A stretch of DNA of 27,404 nt from Phytoactinopolyspora endophytica. Its GTDB lineage: Bacteria; Actinomycetota; Actinomycetes; Jiangellales; Jiangellaceae. Below the pieces are notes generated by a model. It ran no database searches and had not been told where the DNA came from. It was given only the letters and a program-made list of their open reading frames with translations. Of the stretch, positions 21,679 through 27,404 are shown piece after piece. The DNA lies in the NCBI RefSeq assembly GCF_004138495.1, contig NZ_ML142852.1, forward strand, positions 305,372 to 332,775, written 5' to 3'. Position numbers and translations under genes: made by a program. Within the stretch, counting starts at the first letter, position 1. Each line of letters starts with the position of its first letter.

Positions 21679-22680
21679 ATGCTCAAATACATCGCCCGTC
21701 GGCTGCTGATGATGATCCCGACGCTGTTCCTGATCTCGCTGGCGTCGTTCTTCATCATCCAGCTGCCGCCGGGCGACTTCCTGAGTACGTACGCGGCCGG
21801 CATGAGCGCCCAAGACGCCGACGTCGCCCGGGAGACACTCGAGGGACTCGAACAGCGCTACGGCCTCGACCAGCCGTTCCACGTCCAGTACTGGCGCTGG
21901 GTCTCGAACATCGTCTGCTGCGGGGACTTCGGACAGTCGTTCGAATGGAACCGGCCGGTCTCCAGCCTGATCTGGGACCGGCTGACCCTGACCATGCTGC
22001 TGGCCATCGTCTCCACCCTGTTCACCTGGTTCGTGGCGTTCCTGATCGGGACCTACACGGCTGTCCGGCAGTACTCCGTCGGCGACTACTTCTGGACGTT
22101 CGTCGGCTTCATCGGCCTGGCCACCCCCAACTTCCTGCTGGCTCTGGTGCTGATGTGGGTGTCCTTCCGATACTTCGGGCAGAGCGTGGGCGGCCTGTTC
22201 TCGCCCGAGTACGAGAGCGCGCCGTGGAGCGTCTCGCGGGTTCTGGATCTGTTCCAGCACATGTGGATCCCCGTGGTCGTCATCGCGACCGCGGGCGCGG
22301 CCAGCACCATCCGGGTGATGCGTGCCAACCTCCTCGACGAGTTGCACCGCCCGTACACGACGACGGCCCGGGCGAAGGGCATGAAGGAGTGGAGGCTGAT
22401 CGCGAAGTATCCCGTGCGGCTGGCCCTGAACCCGTTCATCAGCACGGTCGGCTGGACGCTCCCGACCCTAGTCTCCGGCGAGATCATCGTGTCTGTCGTG
22501 CTCAACCTGCCGACCACCGGACCATTGCTGCTTCGGTCGTTGGAAAGCCAGGACATGTACCTGGCCGGCAGCTTCATCCTGATGCTGGGCGTCCTCACGC
22601 TCATCGGCACGCTGTTGTCCGACATCCTGCTGGCCTGGTTGGACCCACGGATCCAGTACGAAAAGGCGGGAAGCCGATGA
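21679..22680 (+). CDS. ABC importer permease 1 (DppB/OppB-like)
   Basis: 333 residues with six TM helices. The N-terminus KYIARRLLMMIPTLFLISL is the standard first helix of DppB-type permeases. A periplasmic loop follows, holding LSTYAAGMSAQDADVARETL and the typical GLDQPFHVQYWRWVSN. The ATPase-coupling EAA loop reads YTTTARAKGMKEWRLIAKY. A Cys-Cys pair (VCCGDFGQSF) sits where homologues have GDLGxS. The ribosome binding site is weak (AAAGACG), consistent with the operon's second position. The gene ends in an ATGA overlap with permease 2, so the two subunits are co-translated. Confidence 0.94.
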   Translation: MLKYIARRLLMMIPTLFLISLASFFIIQLPPGDFLSTYAAGMSAQDADVARETLEGLEQRYGLDQPFHVQYWRWVSNIVCCGDFGQSFEWNRPVSSLIWDRLTLTMLLAIVSTLFTWFVAFLIGTYTAVRQYSVGDYFWTFVGFIGLATPNFLLALVLMWVSFRYFGQSVGGLFSPEYESAPWSVSRVLDLFQHMWIPVVVIATAGAASTIRVMRANLLDELHRPYTTTARAKGMKEWRLIAKYPVRLALNPFISTVGWTLPTLVSGEIIVSVVLNLPTTGPLLLRSLESQDMYLAGSFILMLGVLTLIGTLLSDILLAWLDPRIQYEKAGSR

Positions 22681-23885
22681 CGCACGTCGAATCGACCCCC
22701 GTAGCGGAGCCGGAGCCAGAGCGGCCAGACCAACCGGCCGAGACCGCGCCGGAAGCCGCCGGCTCCGGCTCGGGACGCAAGCGGAACGGCTCCACTGTCT
22801 ACACCGCCTCGCAATGGCGGCTGATGTGGTGGCGGTTCCGCAAGCACAAGCTGGCGATGGCCGGCGCGATCTTCCTCATGCTGGTGTATCTGGTGGTGAT
22901 CTTCGCCGAGTTCTTCGCGCCGTTCCACCCCTCCGACCACAACGGCGCGTACCAGCACGCTCCCCCGCAACGCGTCCACCTCTTCGAGGAGACCGACGAC
23001 GGCACCCGGTTCAATCCGCACGTCAAGGGCTACCACTATGAGGAGGACGAGGAGACGTGGCGGCGCACCTACGTCACAGACGAGGACCAGATCTACCCGA
23101 TCGGCTTCTTCGTCAGTGGGCCGGAGTACAAGCTGTTCGGCCTGATCACGACGGACATCCACCTGTTCGGCCCGAAGGATCCAGAGGCGCCGATGTATGT
23201 CCTCGGAGCGGACCGGATGGGGCGCGACATTCTGAGCCGGGTGATCTACGGCACCCGGATCTCGATGTCGATCGGGCTCGTGGGGGTGGTTCTGGCGCTG
23301 GTGCTCGGCGTCGTCCTCGGTGGCATCTCCGGTTACTTCGGCGGCTGGATCGACTCGGCGGTGCAACGAGTCATCGAGTTCGTCCGCTCGATCCCCGAGA
23401 TCCCGCTGTGGATGGCCCTGACGGCCGCCCTGCCTCGATCATGGTCACAGGTGCAGATCTACTTCGGCATCACGGTGATCCTCTCGATCATCGGCTGGAC
23501 CACGCTCGCCCGGGTGGTACGTGGCCGGTTCTTCTCACTGCGGGAGGAAGACTTCGTCACGGCCGCCGTGCTCGACGGGGTGAGCAAGCGACGGATCATC
23601 TTCCGGCACATGATGCCGTCGTTCACCAGCCACATCATCGCCGCCGTCACGCTGGCGATTCCCGCGATGATCCTGGCCGAGACGGCACTGAGCTTCCTCG
23701 GCCTCGGTCTGCAGGAGCCGACCGTGAGCTGGGGCGTCCTGCTACGGGAGGCGCAGAATATCCCCTCCATCGCACATACACCGTGGGTGTTGATCGTGCC
23801 CGGGTTCGCTGTGATCAGCACCGTGCTGGCGCTGAACTTCATGGGCGACGGCTTACGCGACGCTGCCGACCCCTACAACCGATGA
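22677..23885 (+). CDS. ABC importer permease 2 (DppC/OppC-like), with extended periplasmic loop
   Basis: 402 residues from ATG 22677, overlapping the upstream stop as ATGA. About 40 Pro/Glu-rich cytosolic residues precede the conserved SQWRLMWWRFRKHKLAMAG and the first TM. An unusually long loop (about residues 80-175) between TM1 and TM2 includes RVHLFEETDDGTRFNP, YHYEEDEETWRRTYV and YKLFGLITTDIHLFGPKDP, a feature of permeases paired with long SBP_bac_5 proteins. Then comes LGADRMGRDILSRVIYGTRIS and five more TM segments. The EAA loop is FVTAAVLDGVSKRRIIFRHMMP. It should pair with permease 1 and the fused ATPase. Confidence 0.94.
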   Translation: MTHVESTPVAEPEPERPDQPAETAPEAAGSGSGRKRNGSTVYTASQWRLMWWRFRKHKLAMAGAIFLMLVYLVVIFAEFFAPFHPSDHNGAYQHAPPQRVHLFEETDDGTRFNPHVKGYHYEEDEETWRRTYVTDEDQIYPIGFFVSGPEYKLFGLITTDIHLFGPKDPEAPMYVLGADRMGRDILSRVIYGTRISMSIGLVGVVLALVLGVVLGGISGYFGGWIDSAVQRVIEFVRSIPEIPLWMALTAALPRSWSQVQIYFGITVILSIIGWTTLARVVRGRFFSLREEDFVTAAVLDGVSKRRIIFRHMMPSFTSHIIAAVTLAIPAMILAETALSFLGLGLQEPTVSWGVLLREAQNIPSIAHTPWVLIVPGFAVISTVLALNFMGDGLRDAADPYNR

Positions 23886-23897
23886 TTGGTACCGCAG

Positions 23898-26219
23898 ATG
23901 GCGACAGAGACCGTCCAGACGCCGGCGACACCAGAGCTCGCCGACGACTCCTTGCTCTCGGTACGAAACTTGCGCACCCACTTCCCCCTCGATCAGGGGC
24001 TGGTGAAAGCGGTCGACGGCGCAAGCTTCGAGATCCGCAGGGGCAAGACACTGTGCGTCGTCGGGGAGAGCGGCTGCGGCAAGAGCGTCACGGCCCGGTC
24101 GATCCTGCAGATCGTGGAGCGACCAGGCCGAGTCGTCGGAGGCGAGCTGGTGTTCCGTCAGACGCCTCGAACCCCGGACGGCCAGCCTGATCGGGCACGG
24201 CAAGGCCAGGAACAGATCATCGACCTGGCCAAACTGAACCCGAAAGGCGCCGCGATGCGTGCCATCCGTGGCCGCGACATCGCCATGATCTTCCAGGAGC
24301 CGATGACGTCACTCAGCCCTGTGCACACGATCGGCAACCAGATCGTCGAGGCCGTCCACCTGCACGAGAACGTGTCCAAGCGGGAGGCGAAGGACCGGGC
24401 GATCGAGGTACTGCGGCGCGTCGGAGTGCCACGGCCGGAGCAGCGGTTCGACTCCCACCCGTTTCAGCTCAGTGGCGGTCTGCGACAGCGTGCCATGATC
24501 GCGATGTCGCTCGTCTGCAATCCTGCGCTGCTCATCGCCGACGAGCCGACGACGGCGCTCGACGTCACCACACAGGCCCAGATCCTCGAGCTGATGCGCG
24601 AGCTGCAGGCCGACTACGGCATGGCGATCATGTTCATCACGCACGACCTCGGCGTCGTCGCGGAGATGGCCGACGACGTCGCGGTGATGTATCTGGGCAC
24701 GGCCGTCGAGCGTGGCGACGTCGCATCGGTCTTCCACGATCCGCAGCACCCGTACACCAAAGCGCTGCTGCGGTCGATCCCGAAGGTCGGTGTCGGCACC
24801 CAGACACGGATGCTCGCTGCCACCGGCGCGGAACCGGCGGAGCCACCCGCCGCGGCCCGGCTAAGACTGGACACCATCCGCGGAATGGTCCCGGACCCGT
24901 ACAACAGGCCCAACGGGTGCCCCTTCCACAACCGCTGTGACGACATGATGCCCGGCATCTGTGACCAGGTCACGCCGCCGTCTATCGAGTTGGGCGAGCG
25001 CCGTGAGGTGCGCTGCCTGCTGCATGACACGACGGTGAGCCACCCGCCGGCCGACCGCGACGCACCAGGTGGCGGGGGAGACGAAGCGGTGCCGCTCGAG
25101 ACACCACGGGTCGTCGCCGGGGACGGAGACACCGTCCGCCCGGCGGCGAGCTCGGACGGCATGACGCAGGGCACGGAACGGACGGTCCTGCTCGATGTTG
25201 AGGACCTCCAGCTGCACTTCCCGATCCGCCAAGGCTTCCTGCGCCGGACGACCGGCCACGTGCGCGCCGTCGACGGCGTGAGCTTCTCCATCTCCGAGGG
25301 CGAGACACTGGGGCTCGTCGGAGAGTCGGGCTGCGGGAAGACGTCGACAGGCCGCTGCATCGTGCGCTCACACGACCCGACCGGCGGACGGGTTCTGTAC
25401 CGGGGCAACGGCTCCGACGCTGTCGACGTCGCTCAGCTGGAAGGGTCACAGCTGAAGCCGTACCGGCGCCAGACCCGGATGATCTTCCAGGACCCGCAGT
25501 CGTCGCTGAACCCAAGGATGACCTTGCGGGACATCATCGGCGAGCCGCTACGAGCGCACGGACTCGCGGCCGGTAGCGAGCTCGAGGACCGGGTGGGCGA
25601 GCTGCTGCGCGACGTCGGCTTGCGGCCCGAGTACATGAGCCGGTACCCGCACGCGTTCTCCGGCGGGGAGCGCCAGCGGGTCGGGATCGCCCGCGCGCTG
25701 AGCCTCGACCCGCGGCTCGTCGTCGCCGACGAGGCGGTCTCCGCCCTCGACGTGTCGGTCCGGGCGCAGATCCTCAACCTGCTCCAGGACCTGCAGTCGG
25801 AGCACCAGCTGACGTACCTGTTCATCTCGCATGATCTGTCCGTCGTCGAGTATCTGTGCGACCGGGTTGCGGTCATGTACGTAGGCAAGATCGTGGAGGT
25901 GGCCGACACCGCCACGTTGTACGCGCGCCCTCGGCATCCCTACACCGAAGCGCTCCTGTCCGCGGTGCCGAAGCCGAATCCCGGCCAACGGGACCGGCGT
26001 GAGCGGATCGTGCTGTCCGGCGACGTCGCCGACCCGTCCGACCCGCCCAGCGGCTGCTACTTCCACCCGCGGTGCCCGTACGCCCGCCCCGTGTGTGCCG
26101 AGGAACAGCCGTCACTCCGCGATGTCGGTGACGGCACCACCGTCGCGTGTCACTTCGCCGAGGAGCTCGGCCTCCGAGGCGTGACCAGTGCGTCCCCGGA
26201 CCACGTACACGGAGAATGA
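23898..26219 (+). CDS. Fused double ABC importer ATPase (DppD-DppF type)
   Basis: 773 residues from ATG 23898, 12 bp after the permease 2 stop (an in-frame TTG at 23886 is also possible). Two ATPase modules are joined by a Pro/Asp-rich linker (about residues 395-425). Module 1: Walker A GESGCGKS, signature LSGGLRQR, Walker [13 protein letters not shown], then an oligopeptide C-terminal motif with Cys residues ([14 protein letters not shown]). Module 2: GESGCGKT, signature FSGGERQR, Walker [13 protein letters not shown], then [16 protein letters not shown]. The four-Cys clusters in both tails are the type that bind an Fe-S cluster in DppD/OppD ATPases. Module 2 has Ala in place of the usual Pro in DEPVSALD, while the catalytic Glu is kept. 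It energises the two permeases. Confidence 0.95.
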   Translation: MATETVQTPATPELADDSLLSVRNLRTHFPLDQGLVKAVDGASFEIRRGKTLCVVGESGCGKSVTARSILQIVERPGRVVGGELVFRQTPRTPDGQPDRARQGQEQIIDLAKLNPKGAAMRAIRGRDIAMIFQEPMTSLSPVHTIGNQIVEAVHLHENVSKREAKDRAIEVLRRVGVPRPEQRFDSHPFQLSGGLRQRAMIAMSLVCNPALLIADEPTTALDVTTQAQILELMRELQADYGMAIMFITHDLGVVAEMADDVAVMYLGTAVERGDVASVFHDPQHPYTKALLRSIPKVGVGTQTRMLAATGAEPAEPPAAARLRLDTIRGMVPDPYNRPNGCPFHNRCDDMMPGICDQVTPPSIELGERREVRCLLHDTTVSHPPADRDAPGGGGDEAVPLETPRVVAGDGDTVRPAASSDGMTQGTERTVLLDVEDLQLHFPIRQGFLRRTTGHVRAVDGVSFSISEGETLGLVGESGCGKTSTGRCIVRSHDPTGGRVLYRGNGSDAVDVAQLEGSQLKPYRRQTRMIFQDPQSSLNPRMTLRDIIGEPLRAHGLAAGSELEDRVGELLRDVGLRPEYMSRYPHAFSGGERQRVGIARALSLDPRLVVADEAVSALDVSVRAQILNLLQDLQSEHQLTYLFISHDLSVVEYLCDRVAVMYVGKIVEVADTATLYARPRHPYTEALLSAVPKPNPGQRDRRERIVLSGDVADPSDPPSGCYFHPRCPYARPVCAEEQPSLRDVGDGTTVACHFAEELGLRGVTSASPDHVHGE

Positions 26220-26223
26220 CGTC

Positions 26224-26949
26224 ATGACATGGACCAACGAGGCAGCGATCCGGCGATGGGGAGCCATGCCCCGTGCCGCGCTTGAACAGACAAAGCACGA
26301 TGGAGACCTCGCCAAGCGGCACCTGGTAAACCCGGTCCTTCTGCGCATGCTCGGTGATGTCCGCGGGCTACGGGTCCTGGATGCCGGCTGCGGAAATGGT
26401 TACCTAAGCCGAATTCTGGCGGAGCGCGGCGCCCGCGTGGTCGGCGTGGAGCCCGGTCAGGCGCTGTACGAGTTCGCTATGGAGAAGGAAACAGAGCGGC
26501 CGCAGGGAATCCGATACGTCAGCGCCGATCTGTGCGACCTTCCTGACTTGGAAGGACCGTTCGACGCGGTTGTGGCGAGCATGGTGCTGCCCGCGATACC
26601 GGATTGGCGGAGCGCGATGCGCGCCTGCGTAGAGGCGCTGGCGCCAGGTGGCACCTTCGTGTTCAGTGTCAACCACCCGTGCTTTGAACAGCTCTGGCCG
26701 TCGTGGCGTGAACACGGCGAGTACCGCACGCGCGAGTACCTAGCTGAGTATGAGATCGATGGCCTGCACGGCGTGGACTTCCATAGGACGCTCTCTACAT
26801 ATCTCAACGAGCTGGTCGGGTTGGGTTGCCGGCTCCGAGAGATCGCCGAACCTGGTCTAGATCCAGAGGTTGCCGCGACCGGCCCGCAGGGAATCGAAGC
26901 CTATGCTCACATGCCCAACTTCATGCTCGTCTCAGCTGAACGGAACTGA
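26224..26949 (+). CDS. Class I SAM-dependent methyltransferase
   Basis: 241 residues from ATG 26224, 4 bp after the ATPase stop, with GGAG about 10 nt upstream, so it is probably in the importer operon. Motif I is VLDAGCGNGYLSRIL, motif II GVEPGQALYEFA (acidic residue at the strand end), then YVSADLCDLPDLEGPFDAVVASMVL and VEALAPGGTFVFSVNHPCFEQ. The NHPCFE motif is frequent in small-molecule methyltransferases of the UbiE/Methyltransf_11 group. No signal or membrane segment. The substrate is unknown; its position suggests the imported compound or a derivative, but this is inference and it could simply be a neighbour. It converges on the AraC gene with 48 bp between. Confidence 0.9.
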   Translation: MTWTNEAAIRRWGAMPRAALEQTKHDGDLAKRHLVNPVLLRMLGDVRGLRVLDAGCGNGYLSRILAERGARVVGVEPGQALYEFAMEKETERPQGIRYVSADLCDLPDLEGPFDAVVASMVLPAIPDWRSAMRACVEALAPGGTFVFSVNHPCFEQLWPSWREHGEYRTREYLAEYEIDGLHGVDFHRTLSTYLNELVGLGCRLREIAEPGLDPEVAATGPQGIEAYAHMPNFMLVSAERN

Positions 26950-26997
26950 GGGACGCAGCGGCAGACCAGCGAACGTCACGGTGACATCTGAGTGCCG

Positions 26998-27404
26998 TCA
27001 GCGAGGCAGACGGACCTTGGGGAGGCGGGAGCGGAAGGTCGACGGCGGGATCCCGAACACCTCTTTGAACCGCCGGGAGAAGGCGAACTCGTCGGAGAAT
27101 CCGAGCTGATGTGAGATCTCACGGATGGTCCAACCGCCGTGCTGGAGCAGTCGGGCGGCCTCGTCCATACGCCGCCGCGTCCGCCAACGGCCAGGCGACT
27201 CTCCGGCGATCGCGGTGAACCGCTTGCGAAACCGGTCGTACGGCATCGCGACAGCGTCCGCGACACCCTCCAGGCTCAGTCCCGGTTCGCGGGCCAGGAG
27301 CAGGCACGCCTCATGGAACCACGACGACGCCGACGGCGCCTCACTCTCGACGCGTGCCGCGGCCAGCAGCTGCTGCAGGCGCGACAGCTCGACGAGCGCC
27401 GATC
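26998..27404 (-). CDS. AraC-family transcriptional regulator, C-terminal part (partial at the window edge)
   Basis: 134 residues are visible, the gene entering from the right edge on the minus strand with its N-terminal ligand domain outside. The two-helix-turn-helix AraC domain is complete. First HTH: LSLEGVADAVAMPYDRFRKRF (residues split by the ATG at 27246, which is internal, not a start). Second HTH: TIREISHQLGFSDEFAFSRRF, then KEVFGIPPSTFRSRLP, the conserved end of the domain. Stop at 26998-27000. AraC proteins usually activate sugar or stress genes; target and ligand are not visible here. Confidence 0.9.
   Translation of the reverse strand, partial: SALVELSRLQQLLAAARVESEAPSASSWFHEACLLLAREPGLSLEGVADAVAMPYDRFRKRFTAIAGESPGRWRTRRRMDEAARLLQHGGWTIREISHQLGFSDEFAFSRRFKEVFGIPPSTFRSRLPKVRLPR

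Noticed and set aside
22086..23366. A 426-codon minus-strand frame opposite the two permease genes
   Set aside because: Shadow of two well-recognised permeases joined by an ATGA overlap; no motif of its own.
26975..26985. GTCAC-G-GTGAC symmetric element between the methyltransferase and AraC genes as a terminator
   Set aside because: The loop would be a single base and no U-run follows either way; too weak to call.
1..27404. CRISPR arrays, tRNAs, insertion sequences, attachment sites, prophage genes or known anti-phage systems
   Set aside because: No regularly spaced repeats, cloverleaf-like sequence, transposase or integrase motifs, or defence-gene signatures were seen.

Overview
This is a high-GC (roughly 70% by eye), gene-dense stretch from an actinomycete chromosome. 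The evidence is base composition, the ECF41/SigJ sigma factor, the HelR/HelD-type RNA polymerase ATPase, the DUF4178-DUF2617-DUF4247-DUF350-aminopropyltransferase cassette and several leaderless-looking starts. Genus cannot be fixed from sequence alone. No tRNA, rRNA, insertion sequence, integrase or CRISPR array was seen.

Layout. (1) 1-4.1 kb, minus strand: a NarL-type response regulator cut by the window edge, its histidine kinase (ATGA overlap), a glutathionyl-hydroquinone reductase-like enzyme, and an uncharacterised coiled-coil protein with its own promoter. (2) 4.3-4.8 kb, plus: a small membrane-anchored protein. (3) 4.9-9.4 kb, minus: a compact four-gene unit reading ABC ATPase, ABC permease, NAD-dependent epimerase-like protein, ECF41 sigma factor. 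(4) 9.5-13.1 kb, minus: a HelR/HelD-like RNA polymerase-recycling ATPase and a two-TM potassium channel with a cytosolic TrkA-N/RCK region. (5) 13.2-16.9 kb, plus, divergent from the channel: DUF4178, DUF2617, DUF4247 lipoprotein, DUF350 membrane protein and a membrane-fused spermidine synthase-like enzyme, linked by overlaps and two tiny ORFs. (6) 16.9-19.3 kb: an endonuclease/exonuclease/phosphatase-family protein with an F5/8C-like tail, divergent from a DeoR regulator. (7) 19.5-26.9 kb, plus: a complete oligopeptide/glycoside-type ABC importer (lipoprotein, two permeases, fused double ATPase) followed by a SAM methyltransferase. (8) Right edge, minus: the C-terminal part of an AraC-family regulator.

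How the genes may work together. Regions 3 and 4 look like stress and antibiotic-response functions: efflux, an alternative sigma factor, and RNA polymerase rescue. Region 5 looks like an envelope or polyamine module paired with an ion channel. Region 7 is a nutrient uptake operon, probably controlled by the DeoR protein through an inverted repeat just upstream of a good promoter.

The most striking non-coding signal is between the channel and helR genes. A near-consensus plus-strand promoter (TTGACG, 18 bp, TATAAT) is followed about 85 bp later by a textbook intrinsic terminator, inside an AT-rich pocket with no plus-strand gene. This predicts a small RNA of about 105 nt overlapping the helR leader in antisense. 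A second unusual signal is an 11-codon ORF with a strong ribosome binding site whose stop overlaps a probable CTG start of the aminopropyltransferase.
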